Shown here: piece by piece, positions 1 to 8,595 of the stretch
How positions within the stretch are numbered: position 1 is the stretch's first letter
Layout of the letters: the number at the start of each line of letters is the position of its first letter
Assembly (NCBI GenBank): GCA_963728845.1
Contig: CAVSLS010000041.1
Location: 1 to 64,000, forward strand
Origin: Bog-473 sp963728845
GTDB lineage: Bacteria; Actinomycetota; Acidimicrobiia; Acidimicrobiales; RAAP-2
Direction of reading: 5' to 3'
Length of the DNA: 64,000 nucleotides
Notes under the pieces: generated by a model
Told to the model about the DNA's origin: nothing
Database searches by the model: none
Seen by the model: only the letters and a program-made list of their open reading frames with translations
Translations under genes and position numbers: made by a program

Positions 1-1
1 G

Positions 2-263
2 GCCCGCGCCACGGGGTCGATGCCGACCATCGCCGGGCCGGTCCAGGTGTCGTGGCAGCGGCGAGGAGCGGGCGCGGCGCTGGACCTGGCCGTGCCGGCC
101 AACGCCTCGGCGCTGGTGCACCTGCCCGCCGCGGATCGCACGAGCGTGCGCGAGGGCGGCGTGGCCGCGGCGAGGGGCGCGGGGCGTGGCCGTCTACTCC
201 ATCGGCGGAGGGATGGCCGTGCTGTCGGTGGGGAGCGGGACCTACCGCTTCACGAGCGCGTGA
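2..263 (+). pseudogene. C-terminal end of an alpha-L-rhamnosidase, 5' end outside window, frameshifted
   Basis: The frame open from base 2 gives a beta-rich stretch with VPANASALVHLPA and SVREGG, and a second frame ends in AVLSVGSGTYRF before a TGA at 261-263. Together these match the usual C-terminal domain of bacterial family 78 alpha-L-rhamnosidases, which cleave terminal rhamnose from glycosides. The two halves are in different frames; the shift lies near 175-185 in a G-rich run and one extra G would explain it. Only the last part of the gene is in the window, so the catalytic domain cannot be judged. It converges on the next gene and overlaps its 3' end by about 22 bases. Confidence 0.6.
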
Positions 264-595
264 GAGCGGATGCGACCCGAGCTCGAGTACAACGCGTCCT
301 CAATGACCGTCAGGTCGACAAACTCCGGCGGTCCCTCGAAGAGGTCCGCCATCGTGGCTCTGACACCCTCGAGCGCCTTCTGGCGCGCCGGGTCCTGCTC
401 ACGCGCCCGCGCCTTCTCCTCGCTTTCGAAGACGACGAAGTGGTAGAGGCGGTTCGGGTCCTTGTCGCAACGTGCCGCCGACGTCCGCACGAGACCAGAA
501 CCCGGCTGCTCGGCCGCACGGAGTTGCTCGTACAGGCGCGGCAGCTCTGCCTCCTTGCCGGGCTTCAGACGCATGGTGATCAGCTGTGCCCACAT
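242..595 (-). CDS. ABM-like dimeric alpha-beta barrel protein
   Basis: A 117-residue protein starting MWAQLITMRLKPGKEAEL, the usual opening of small dimeric ferredoxin-fold proteins of the antibiotic biosynthesis monooxygenase (ABM) type. It contains LYHFVVFESEEKA and a C-terminal segment with EFVDLTVIEDA. The start at 595 is chosen because GGAGG lies seven bases upstream and the longer open frame upstream is arginine-rich noise. Members of this fold act as small oxygenases or as ligand-binding proteins of unknown role, so no substrate is proposed. The last 15 residues extend past the fold and may not be conserved. Confidence 0.7.
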   Translation of the reverse strand: MWAQLITMRLKPGKEAELPRLYEQLRAAEQPGSGLVRTSAARCDKDPNRLYHFVVFESEEKARAREQDPARQKALEGVRATMADLFEGPPEFVDLTVIEDALYSSSGRIRSHALVKR

Positions 596-660
596 ATCAG
601 GACCTCCGGTTTTCGGCCGATGCCTCGGCGACCGCCTTCGTACTCCACCGAAGATCCTAG

Positions 661-828
661 TTACGAACAGATCGTGCCCGGGCTGGGCGTGGCCCCCTCG
701 ACGAGATACGAGTCCACGTACCCGCGCACGCAGGCGCTGCAGAGTTCGCCACGTGGTCGTCGCCGTCCCGGGTGAGCAGGACGCCATGGGCGAGCTCCTT
801 CGAGACGTTCACGCGGCGCCACTGTGAC
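661..828 (-). pseudogene. remnant of a TAP-like alpha/beta hydrolase C-terminal domain
   Basis: One frame reads VSKELAHGVLLTRDGDDH and a neighbouring frame continues as ACVRGYVDSYLVEGATP and ends at a TAA (661-663). Both pieces fit the C-terminal domain of secreted tripeptidyl-aminopeptidase-like hydrolases, where the catalytic His lies in a GDGH-type motif. The frame changes near 735-750. No upstream catalytic domain is seen before the next gene, so this is a short remnant rather than a whole gene with one error. The GDDH in place of GDGH is a further sign of decay. Confidence 0.45.
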
Positions 829-1100
829 CTGGCCGGGCGCGCTCGCCGCACTGCTGGGCGCCGGCGGGCCCCTCGGCCGCGACGAACGGTCGGCCCCCTC
901 CGTCCGGCTCGCCCGGGCCTTCCCAACCACGCCGCCCCCGGGAGCTCCCGGTTGCCGCCGCAGGCAGCGCCACGATCAGAGTGATCGGCCAGAGGTTCGC
1001 CGGTCTCGCTCCGCCTCTGTAGGGTCGCGCTGCAATCGGAGGGAGAGCGCCGTGACCAGGGATACATCGCCGGCAGCGGCGATTCGACAATGGTGAAGCA
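829..1100. other. intergenic region upstream of the catabolic operon
   Basis: No coding sequence, RNA gene or clear repeat is visible. Open frames crossing this stretch are proline/arginine-rich shadows of neighbouring genes. It should contain the promoter for the operon that starts at 1101, but I cannot pick convincing -35/-10 boxes. Confidence 0.4.
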
Positions 1101-1883
1101 ATGAGCGGGCCTGTGGAGCGGATCGAGATCACGGAGGCCGCGCTTGGCGTGCGGGTCGTCGCGTTCAACCGCCCCGAGATGCGCAATGCATTCGACACCG
1201 CGATGTACCAGCAGGTGACGAGTGCCCTTCGCGCAGCCGATACCGACGAGGCCGTCGGCGCCGTCGTCCTGACCGGCAGCGGCACCGCCTTCACCTCGGG
1301 CCAGGACCTGGGGGAGATGGCCGCCATCGCCACCGGCACGGCCGTCGAGGGCGCCGGGCAGGGCTTCCAGGGGCTGCTCGAGTGCGTCAACGGGCTCTCG
1401 GTCCCCCTCCTCGCCGCGGTGAACGGCGTGGCCGTCGGACTCGGCTTCACGCTACTGGCGCACTGCGATCTTGTGCTGGTCGACGTGGGAGCCCGCCTGC
1501 GCGTGCCGTTCGCCGAGCTGGGGGTGCCACTCGAGGCGGCGAGCAGCCTCCTGTTCCCTGCTGCCATGGGCTGGCAGCGGGCGGCCCAGGTGCTGCTGAC
1601 CTCGGACTGGGTGGATGCGGACGAGTTGGTCGACCTGGGCCTGGCACTGCGGGTCTGCGCCCCAGGCCGCGTGCTCGACGAGACGGTCGATCTCGCGGCA
1701 CGTATCGCAGCGCATCCCCGTGCCGCCACCCGGGCCATCACCTCCCTCATGCGGGCGGCCCGGCGCGATGCCGTCGCGGCCGCGAACCACCGCGAGCAGG
1801 CCGCGTTCGCCACCTTGCTGGGCGCGGCTGTCGGCGGCGGCACGCTGGCCGAGTTCGCCACCAAGTCACCGCCCGCGTCCTGA
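1101..1883 (+). CDS. enoyl-CoA hydratase/isomerase family protein
   Basis: A 260-residue crotonase-fold protein of normal length. The first oxyanion-hole segment FTSGQDL is at residues 64-70 and the second, NGVAVGLG, at 108-115. FAELGVPLEAASS at 137-149 occupies the active-site region. E139 matches one of the two acid positions of hydratases, while the second acid seems absent, which is common in isomerase or hydrolase members. It acts on acyl-CoA thioesters in the cytoplasm, but the exact reaction cannot be told. It is the first gene of a tight same-strand set with an LLM oxidoreductase (2-base gap) and an amidohydrolase. The ATG has only a weak upstream GGTGAA as ribosome site. Confidence 0.85.
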   Translation: MSGPVERIEITEAALGVRVVAFNRPEMRNAFDTAMYQQVTSALRAADTDEAVGAVVLTGSGTAFTSGQDLGEMAAIATGTAVEGAGQGFQGLLECVNGLSVPLLAAVNGVAVGLGFTLLAHCDLVLVDVGARLRVPFAELGVPLEAASSLLFPAAMGWQRAAQVLLTSDWVDADELVDLGLALRVCAPGRVLDETVDLAARIAAHPRAATRAITSLMRAARRDAVAAANHREQAAFATLLGAAVGGGTLAEFATKSPPAS

Positions 1884-1885
1884 CC

Positions 1886-2746
1886 ATGCGCCTGGGCGTC
1901 ACCGCCGCACTGACCGACCGCGACCTCGCACCCGCTGCGCTGGCCGTCGCCGCCGAGGAGCTCGGCTTCGACGCGCTCTACCTGCCCGAGCACACCCACC
2001 TCCCGGTGCGCGAGGACACGCCTCCGTCGCTCGTCGAGGGCGTGCGCCTCGACGACTACAAGCGCTGTCTCGACCCGCTCGTCGCGCTGGCGACCGCCGC
2101 CGCATCGACGACCCGTCTGCGGCTCGGCACGGGCATCCTGTTGGTGGCCCAGCACGATCCCATCGTGCTGGCCAAGCAGGTGGCCACGCTCGACCACATC
2201 TCTGGTGGCCGCCTCACGCTAGGCGTCGGCTTCGGGTGGAACCGTGCCGAGGCCGAGGACCACGGCGTCAACTTCGCCCGCCGCCACGCCGTCGCGCGCG
2301 AGCACCTCGCCGCCATGGAAGCCATCTGGTCCGGCGACCAGGCCGAGTACCACGGCGAATTCGTCGACTTCGACCCGACCTGGTCCTGGCCGAAACCCCG
2401 CCAGCAGCCGCGGGTGCGCACGCTCGTCGGCGGCGGCGCGACCGACGCGGTGCTCGGCACCGTCGTGGACTGTGCCGACGGCTGGATCCCCATCGGCGGC
2501 AGCGGGCTGGCCCGGGCCATCCCACGCCTGCATGCGCTCGGGGAGTCGGCGGGCCGCGACCCCGCGACACTGCGGGTGGTCCCGTTCGGGACCATCGCCG
2601 ACGAGGGCAAGCTGGAGCACTTCGCCGGGCTGGGCATCACCGAGGTGGTGCTGCGCATCAGGGCCGGTGACGAGCCGTCGGTGCGGGCGGAGCTCGAGTC
2701 GCTGGCGCCGCTCGTCCCGTTCGCTGCCACACTGGGGTCACCATGA
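1886..2746 (+). CDS. LLM-class F420-dependent oxidoreductase
   Basis: A 286-residue luciferase-like TIM-barrel protein. Family marks are FDALYLPEHTH near residue 35, LRLGTGILLVAQHDPIVLAKQ, and LDHISGGRLTLGVGFGW followed by an EHLAAMEAIW helix. In actinobacteria this subgroup usually uses coenzyme F420; I infer that cofactor from family membership, not from a residue I can prove. The ATG at 1886 follows the hydratase stop directly and its TGA overlaps the next ATG (ATGA at 2743), so the three genes are translationally coupled. The set probably degrades a cyclic or branched acyl-CoA substrate. Confidence 0.85.
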   Translation: MRLGVTAALTDRDLAPAALAVAAEELGFDALYLPEHTHLPVREDTPPSLVEGVRLDDYKRCLDPLVALATAAASTTRLRLGTGILLVAQHDPIVLAKQVATLDHISGGRLTLGVGFGWNRAEAEDHGVNFARRHAVAREHLAAMEAIWSGDQAEYHGEFVDFDPTWSWPKPRQQPRVRTLVGGGATDAVLGTVVDCADGWIPIGGSGLARAIPRLHALGESAGRDPATLRVVPFGTIADEGKLEHFAGLGITEVVLRIRAGDEPSVRAELESLAPLVPFAATLGSP

Positions 2747-3978
2747 CCAATCTGATCGACGACACGACACCACGCCTCGGCGGCACCACGCCGCTCCCGA
2801 GGATCATCAGCGTGGACGACCACATCGTGGAGCCCCCGCACCTGTGGGACACCTGGCTCCCGGCCCGATTCCGCGAACGCGGCCCAAAGGTCGAGCGCCG
2901 CGGCATCGGGGAGATGGAACACGTCGGTGGCGGCAGCTACCGCCAGACATTCGAGCCCGACGGGCCCGAGGCCGACTGCTGGGTGTACGAGGATCTCGTC
3001 TACATCAACAAACGCCACGTGGCCGCCGTGGGCTTCGACCGCGACGACATGACCATGTCCCCGATCACCTACGACGAGATGCGACCCGGCTGTTACGAAC
3101 CTCGTGCCCGCATCGCCGACAACGAGGCCAATTGGGTGGAGGCCAGCCTGTGCTTCCCGACCTTTCCACGCTTCTGCGGCCAGACGTTCCTCGAAGCCAA
3201 GGACCGGGAGCTGGCCGAGGCCTGTGTCGTGGCCTACAACGACTTCATGGTCGAGGAGTGGTGCGGCGACAGTGGCGGCCGTCTGCTCCCGTTGTGCCTC
3301 ATCCCGCTCTGGGACGCCGAGAAGGCAGCGGCCGAGGTCCGCCGCAACGCGACGAGGGGCGTGCGCGCCGTCTGCTTCAGCGAGATCCCTCCCCACCTCG
3401 GGCTCCCCAGCATCCACGGCGGATACTGGGACCCCTTCTTCGGTGCCTGCGAGGAGACCGGCACCGTCGTGTGCATGCACATCGGGTCGTCGTCCAAGAT
3501 GCCGGCCACCTCGGCCGATGCGCCGGTGGCGGTCGCGGCGACCTTGAGCTTCGGCAACGCCATGGCCTCGCTGACCGACTTCCTCTTCTCCGGTGTCCTC
3601 GTCCGCTTCCCACGGCTCGTGCTCGCGTACTCGGAGGGACAGATCGGCTGGCTGCCCTACATCCTCGAGCGGGCCGACGACGTCTGGCGCGAACACCGGG
3701 CCTGGGGCGGCGTGAAGGACATCGTCCCCGAACCCCCGTCGACCTACTTCCACCGCCAGGTCTACGGCTGCTTCTTCCGCGACCAGCACGGGATCGACTC
3801 CCTGGGCGTGATCGGGTCCGATCGCATCACCTTCGAGACCGACTACCCCCACACCGACTCGACCTGGCCCGACACCCGCATGGTGGCCGAGCGGATGGTG
3901 CGGGACCTGCCCGACGACGAGGTGCACCGGATCATGAGGGGCAACGCCATTGCGATGCTCGGCCTCGGCATCACCTGA
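2743..3978 (+). CDS. amidohydrolase family 2 (TIM-barrel metal-dependent hydrolase)
   Basis: A 411-residue protein with the opening ISVDDHIVEPPHLW seen in actinobacterial amidohydrolase-2 proteins. DDHIVEP carries the first metal-binding His region, MHIGSSS near residue 250 supplies a further His, and FETDYPHTDSTWP near the end supplies the catalytic Asp and His. The family includes decarboxylases and C-C or lactone hydrolases of aromatic and cyclic acid breakdown. Its start overlaps the oxidoreductase stop by four bases, making it the last gene of the 1101-3978 operon. Substrate is not predictable from sequence alone. Confidence 0.85.
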   Translation: MTNLIDDTTPRLGGTTPLPRIISVDDHIVEPPHLWDTWLPARFRERGPKVERRGIGEMEHVGGGSYRQTFEPDGPEADCWVYEDLVYINKRHVAAVGFDRDDMTMSPITYDEMRPGCYEPRARIADNEANWVEASLCFPTFPRFCGQTFLEAKDRELAEACVVAYNDFMVEEWCGDSGGRLLPLCLIPLWDAEKAAAEVRRNATRGVRAVCFSEIPPHLGLPSIHGGYWDPFFGACEETGTVVCMHIGSSSKMPATSADAPVAVAATLSFGNAMASLTDFLFSGVLVRFPRLVLAYSEGQIGWLPYILERADDVWREHRAWGGVKDIVPEPPSTYFHRQVYGCFFRDQHGIDSLGVIGSDRITFETDYPHTDSTWPDTRMVAERMVRDLPDDEVHRIMRGNAIAMLGLGIT

Positions 3979-4058
3979 GCCGGCGTGACCTGGGCTCGCT
4001 CGGCCCATGCGACGGCGTGATCGGGCAGGGACGAGCGGCCTGCGGCTGTCTTCGGCAG

Positions 4059-4082
4059 ACTATAAACCGATATACTTATAGT
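4059..4082. repeat. AT-rich inverted repeat between convergent genes
   Basis: The arms ACTATAA and TTATAGT are perfect inverted copies separated by a 10-base spacer. It stands out as an AT-rich patch in a very GC-rich stretch and sits between the convergent ends of the amidohydrolase and HlyIII genes. It could be a weak terminator or a regulator site, but a regulator site between two gene ends would be unusual. Nothing else is seen in 3979-4174. Confidence 0.4.
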
Positions 4083-4174
4083 TTCGGGAGACATCCCCGC
4101 AGAGGCAGAGCCCGCGCGTGCCCCGTCTTCCCGCCGCCCGTCGTCTCCCCCAGCCGCCCACGCCGGCCGCCGCC

Positions 4175-4861
4175 TCAGTACCGCGGCAGCGCGATGAAGG
4201 CGATCAGGTACGCGAACAGCCCCGCGCCTACCAGTGTGCACAGGTGGAACACCTCGTGAAACCCGAAGACCCTCGGCCACGGGTCGGGCCACTTGCGGGC
4301 ATAGGCGAGCGCTCCCGCCGTGTAGGCAAGGCCCGCCGCCATCATGAGCCAGAAGCCCGCCCACCCGAGGTCGCGCACCAGTTGCGGTGCGACGACGATG
4401 GGGCACCAGCCCACCACTACGTAGGGGATGGCGACCACCAGCTGCGGCGCGTCGAGCCACACCTGGCGCAACGCCACGCCCGCGGCTGCTCCTCCCCAGA
4501 CCATGGCGAGCACCGTCACCTGGGCCCACCCGGTGAGCGCGAGACCGGCCACCGCCGTGGACGTCCCGGCGATCCCGACGAAGATCGCGCTGTGGTCGGC
4601 TCGCCGCATGCGGCGCCACGCCGGCGCCGACCAACGCAGTCGGTGGAAGGCCGCGCTGGTACCGAACATCACGAGCATCCCCGCCACGTAGACGGACAGC
4701 GCCGCCTTGGCACCGCGATCGGGACCGGCCGCGATGAGGAACGGCCCCCCGATCAGCCAGCCGCAGAACGCAACCACGTGCAGCCATCCCCGCAGCACGG
4801 GGCGCCCACCGCCCCGGTTGTCGGCTGCCCTCCCCTGCTCGCCCTGGGCCAGCGCCGTCAT
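4175..4861 (-). CDS. HlyIII/PAQR-type seven-helix membrane protein
   Basis: A 228-residue protein with about seven hydrophobic segments. Family marks are GTSAAFHRLRW near residue 67-77, RADHSAIF near 87-94, and the C-terminal FGFHEVFHLCTLVGAG near 199-214, whose His residues bind metal in the PAQR/hemolysin III fold. Bacterial members are called hemolysin III, but true hemolysis is rarely shown; a role in membrane lipid homeostasis is more likely. The ATG overlaps the serB stop (ATGA at 4858-4861), so it is co-transcribed with serB. Confidence 0.85.
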   Translation of the reverse strand: MTALAQGEQGRAADNRGGGRPVLRGWLHVVAFCGWLIGGPFLIAAGPDRGAKAALSVYVAGMLVMFGTSAAFHRLRWSAPAWRRMRRADHSAIFVGIAGTSTAVAGLALTGWAQVTVLAMVWGGAAAGVALRQVWLDAPQLVVAIPYVVVGWCPIVVAPQLVRDLGWAGFWLMMAAGLAYTAGALAYARKWPDPWPRVFGFHEVFHLCTLVGAGLFAYLIAFIALPRY

Positions 4862-6069
4862 CGCGTTCCCTCCCGTTCGAGCCGGTCGGCGAGCTCCACG
4901 TCGCCGCGCGAGATGCCGAGCAAAAAGAGGATGGCGTCGAGGTATGGGACACTCAGTGCCGTGTCGGCCGCGCGGCGCACGACGTCCTTTGCGTTGAACG
5001 CGATGCCGAGCCCTGCCGCCGCGAGCATGTCGATGTCGTTCGCCCCGTCGCCCACCGCGATGGTGCGGGCGAGCGGGACTCCTGCCGCCGCCGCGAACCG
5101 GGCCAGAGCGGCCGCCTTGCCGGACCGGTCCACGATCTCGCCCTCCAGCTCGCCCGTGACGACTCCTCCTTCGAGTTCGAGGACGTTGGCCGCCAGATGA
5201 TCGATGCCCAGATCCCGAACCAGCGGCTCCATCACCTGCCGGAACCCGCCGCTCACCACGGCGATCTCGTAGCCGAGCCGTTTGAGCGTGCGCACCAGCG
5301 TGCGGGCACCCGGCGTCAGGAGCACGCCCTCGCGTACCGCGTCGAGGTCCGCCTCGTTGAGGCCGGCCAGGAGCCGCACCCGCCTGCGCAGTGCCTCCTC
5401 GAAATCGAGGTCGCCCGCCATCGCCGCCTTCGTCACGGCCGCCACCTGCGGGCCGCACCCGCAACGCTCGGCCAGCAGGTCGACGACCTCGCCCTGCAAC
5501 AGCGTGGAGTCGGCATCCATCACGATCAGGTGCTTGGCGCGCCGGTGCAGGCCGGCCACCTGGACCGCCACGTCGACCTCATGCCTGGCGGCCTCCTCGG
5601 CCAGGGCACGGCGCAGGCGGTCGAGGTCGGCACCGGCCACGGACAGCTCGTAGGAGTGCACGGGGTACGAGGACAAGCGCACGATCCGCTCGATGTTGCC
5701 GCCGCACGCCGCGATGCGGCCCGTCACCGCCTCGAGGGTGGCGGCGTGGACCTCGGGGGCCAACACCGTCACCAGGTGGCGGTCGCAGGGTTGGTCCAGC
5801 TCTGCTTCGACGAGCGGCTCGACCGTCACCTCGACGCCCTCACCGAGCCGCCGCACCAGCGCGGCCTGCACCGGCTCGACGCCGGGCGGCGCGATGTCGA
5901 CCTCGACGCAGAGCAGCAGACGCCCGTGCACACGGACCTGCTCCACGTCGTCCACCTCGACCTCGTGCGCGGCCAACGCGGCGAACACCCGCTCCGCGAT
6001 GCCCGGAGCGTCCTGGCCGCTCACAGTCACCAGGAACGGCGACGATGAGCCCTCTCCCTTCGTCACCAC
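4858..6069 (-). CDS. serB: phosphoserine phosphatase with N-terminal ACT domains
   Basis: About 403 residues. The first 170 residues contain two ACT-like repeats (FLVTVSGQDAPGIAERVF and a second from about residue 98), which typically bind amino acids. The HAD phosphatase domain follows: MDADST at 184-189 (nucleophile and general acid Asp), VVSGGF at 271-276, DRSGKAA with the conserved Lys, and VGDGANDIDML at 339-349. It removes phosphate from phosphoserine in the last step of serine synthesis. No ATG fits; two adjacent GTG codons at 6069 and 6066 are the likely starts, four bases after the upstream stop. Length fits actinobacterial SerB2-type enzymes. Confidence 0.88.
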   Translation of the reverse strand: MVTKGEGSSSPFLVTVSGQDAPGIAERVFAALAAHEVEVDDVEQVRVHGRLLLCVEVDIAPPGVEPVQAALVRRLGEGVEVTVEPLVEAELDQPCDRHLVTVLAPEVHAATLEAVTGRIAACGGNIERIVRLSSYPVHSYELSVAGADLDRLRRALAEEAARHEVDVAVQVAGLHRRAKHLIVMDADSTLLQGEVVDLLAERCGCGPQVAAVTKAAMAGDLDFEEALRRRVRLLAGLNEADLDAVREGVLLTPGARTLVRTLKRLGYEIAVVSGGFRQVMEPLVRDLGIDHLAANVLELEGGVVTGELEGEIVDRSGKAAALARFAAAAGVPLARTIAVGDGANDIDMLAAAGLGIAFNAKDVVRRAADTALSVPYLDAILFLLGISRGDVELADRLEREGTR

Positions 6070-6073
6070 AGGT

Positions 6074-6736
6074 TCACGACAGCGTCGCGTCCTTCTCGGT
6101 GACCCATCCGGCCCCCTCGACCCAGCGCTTGACGATGCGGGCGGGCACGCCGGCGACGACGCAACGGTCCGGGACCTCGCCGCGCACCACCGCACCGGCC
6201 GCCACGACGACGTGCTCGCCGATCTGCGCACCGGGAAGGATCACCGCATTGGCGCCCAGCCAACTGCCCGACCCGATGCGGACAGGCGCCTCGGTCGGCC
6301 ATTGGCGCCCGATGGGCACGACCGGATCGTCGAAGGTGTGGTTCTGGTCGGTGATGTAGACGTAGGGACCCGTCTGGATGTCGTCACCGATCACGATCTC
6401 CCAGTGGCCCACGATGTGCGATCCCCGGCCGATCAGGCAGCGGCTGCCGATGGACACGACCGGATCGGTCGGCATGTCCTGGCCGGGTGCCATCCCCGCC
6501 GAAATGGAGGCGTAGGGTCCGACGATGGTCTCGGCTCCGATGTGGACGAGGTGCTCGTTGTAGAGGGCACCCTGGGGGAAGAGGAGGCAGGCGCCCGCTC
6601 CCATGCGCCCGAAGCGCCGCCCTCGGGCATCGCCCGGCCCGATCGCCCCGAGCTCGACGGCGCCCTCCCATGTGGTGTGGACCAGACGAGAGAGGGCCCG
6701 GCGCAGCGGTCCGGGGAGGGAACGGGCCCAGCTCAC
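6074..6736 (-). CDS. left-handed beta-helix acyltransferase (hexapeptide repeat)
   Basis: A 220-residue protein with repeated hexapeptide-type triplets from about residue 60 onward, such as IGAETIVGPYASI, IGSRCLIGRGSHIVG, IGSGSWLGANAVILPGAQIGEHVVVAAGAVV and the closing VVAGVPARIVKRW. The segment YVYITDQNHTFDDP carries the likely catalytic His, as in the LacA/NodL/CatB-like group. These enzymes acetylate sugars or small amines, usually for envelope glycans. The start is GTG, with the next gene starting divergently at 6820. It sits four bases upstream of serB and is probably in the same operon. Confidence 0.82.
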   Translation of the reverse strand: MSWARSLPGPLRRALSRLVHTTWEGAVELGAIGPGDARGRRFGRMGAGACLLFPQGALYNEHLVHIGAETIVGPYASISAGMAPGQDMPTDPVVSIGSRCLIGRGSHIVGHWEIVIGDDIQTGPYVYITDQNHTFDDPVVPIGRQWPTEAPVRIGSGSWLGANAVILPGAQIGEHVVVAAGAVVRGEVPDRCVVAGVPARIVKRWVEGAGWVTEKDATLS

Positions 6737-6819
6737 GCCGGAATGCTAGGTGCCCCCGCCACGGCCAAGCGACCGGCCTGTATGGAGGGTACGAGGGGCA
6801 CAGAGGTAGACTCTCTCCC

Positions 6820-8529
6820 GTGCAGCCCCTCCCTCCGGACGGCGGCTCCGACTCCGCGCCCCTCCCTGCACACCGTCCCATCGACCGGCGGCAGTTCCTG
6901 CAGCTCTCCGCGCTCGGTGCCGCCGGGTTCGCGACGACCTCACGCCTGAACGCCTCCCATTCGGCGCCGCGCCTGCCAGCCCGGGCCCGCCGCCACGGGC
7001 AGCAGGACCTCCTTGCCGTGGTCAACGCCAAGCTCCCGAGCGGCGTCATCGTGCCGACGGCGCCGTGGTTGATCGCCGAGAACGCCAAGCGGGGAACGTT
7101 GGGCTGGATCTGCAACCATGTCCAGCCCGACCACGCGCTCGAGGGCTTCGCCGGCCAGGTGAGCGCGGTGCCCGGCGACGACGTCCCGTTGTTCGTCAAC
7201 ACGACCGCCCGCGCCGTCCAGGTGCAGGTGTACCGGATGGGCTACTACAAGGGACTCGGTGGCCGCCTCATCGTGCAGACGGACTTCGTCGCGGCGAAGC
7301 CCCAGCCCGCTCCGGTCGTCACCCCCGGCACGTCCACGGTGTCCTGCCCGTGGACGCCCACCCTGACGCTCAATGTCACGAAGGACTGGCCGCCGGGGTG
7401 TTACCTCTTGAAGCTGGTCGGCAGCGGCGGCGAGGAACAGTTCGTGCCGCTCACCGTCCGCGATGACGCCTCCATGGCGGCGTACGTGCTGCAGAACAGC
7501 GTGACGACCTGGCAGGCTTACAACCTCTGGGGCAACTACAGCCTCTACTACGGCCTGGCCCCGGGCGGGAAGCAGGACTTCGCGAGCCGGGCACGAGTCG
7601 TGTCGTTCGACCGGCCCTACCCCCAGACGTGGGCCTCGGGCGCGGCGGACTTCGTCGGCAACGAGCTACCGCTGCTGTTCCACCTCGAGAGCCTCGGCCT
7701 GGACATGACCTATTGGACCGACGTCGACCTGCACACGCGGCCCCAGCTCCTGGCCAACCATCGCTGCCTCTTCAGCCTGGGCCACGACGAGTACTGGTCC
7801 CAGCCCATGCGCCAGGCCGCCGCCCAGGCCAACGCGAACGGCCTCAACCTGGCCTTCCTCGGGGCCAACGCCGTCTACCGGCAGATCCGATTGGAACCGA
7901 GCTCGGTCGGTCCCAACCGGTTGGAGGTCTGCTACAAGAGCGCCGCCGAGGACCCTCTGGCCCGGGAACAGCCCACGCTCACCACGGTCAACTGGGCCCA
8001 GTCGCCGGTGGACGACCCGGAGCAGAGCCTCATCGGCTCCATGTACCAGTCGGTGGGAGCGAAGGCAGACATGGTGGTGACCGACGCCTCCTCGTGGTTC
8101 TACGACGGCTGCAACCTGACCGACGGGCACACGTTCCCCCAAGTGATCCTCGGTGAGTACGACCGCTACGTACCCGCCCTCTCCGGACCACGCAACGTCG
8201 ACGTTCTGGCGCACTCGCCCGTCCCCGGGCAGGCCAACTGGTCCGACGTCACCTACTACACCGCGCCGGGTAACGGTGGCGGTGTACTGGCCAGCGGTTC
8301 GGCGAGCTTCGTCTCCCTGATCTCGACCACGGGCGCGATCCCCTCCCTCGTGATCCCCGGACCCTTCCCGGGCGTCACCGACGTGATTCGCCGCGCCATG
8401 GAGAACGTGTACGGCCGCTTCGGGCTGGGACCGGCCAGCTCATACGGCAGCTCGGGCGGCAATTGGTCAGCGGTCTACTCCGGCGCGGCTGCCGCCCAGG
8501 GCACTGCCGCGGGGACCCCTTCGGCCTGA
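6820..8529 (+). CDS. Tat-exported protein related to N,N-dimethylformamidase large subunit C-terminal domain
   Basis: About 569 residues. The N-terminus has a twin-arginine signal, DRRQFLQLSALGAAGFATTS, near residue 27-46, so export in folded form is predicted. The middle part contains VYRMGYYKGLGGR, LPLTVRD-like beta strands and WQAYNLWGNYSLYYG, then GNELPLLFHLESLGLDMTYWTDVD and SLGHDEYWS. These features match the C-terminal domain of the DMF-degrading amidase large chain and its actinobacterial relatives. A true amidase activity is not established, since many relatives are uncharacterised exported proteins. The GTG at 6820 is chosen because it puts the Tat motif near the N-terminus; the upstream frame is noise. 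Confidence 0.75.
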   Translation: MQPLPPDGGSDSAPLPAHRPIDRRQFLQLSALGAAGFATTSRLNASHSAPRLPARARRHGQQDLLAVVNAKLPSGVIVPTAPWLIAENAKRGTLGWICNHVQPDHALEGFAGQVSAVPGDDVPLFVNTTARAVQVQVYRMGYYKGLGGRLIVQTDFVAAKPQPAPVVTPGTSTVSCPWTPTLTLNVTKDWPPGCYLLKLVGSGGEEQFVPLTVRDDASMAAYVLQNSVTTWQAYNLWGNYSLYYGLAPGGKQDFASRARVVSFDRPYPQTWASGAADFVGNELPLLFHLESLGLDMTYWTDVDLHTRPQLLANHRCLFSLGHDEYWSQPMRQAAAQANANGLNLAFLGANAVYRQIRLEPSSVGPNRLEVCYKSAAEDPLAREQPTLTTVNWAQSPVDDPEQSLIGSMYQSVGAKADMVVTDASSWFYDGCNLTDGHTFPQVILGEYDRYVPALSGPRNVDVLAHSPVPGQANWSDVTYYTAPGNGGGVLASGSASFVSLISTTGAIPSLVIPGPFPGVTDVIRRAMENVYGRFGLGPASSYGSSGGNWSAVYSGAAAAQGTAAGTPSA

Positions 8530-8595
8530 GCGGCATCGCGCCGGGTGGAATGACACCACTTTGTGGCGCCGCCCCCCTACGATCGACGCCCAGCG

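Noticed and set aside
809..2197. 462-codon minus-strand open frame
   Set aside because: Shadow of the enoyl-CoA hydratase and oxidoreductase genes; low-complexity and no motif.
2056..4008. 650-codon open frame on the minus strand opposite the LLM and amidohydrolase genes
   Set aside because: It is a GC3-driven shadow: composition is His/Gly/Val/Arg-rich with no family motif, and the plus-strand genes are clear.
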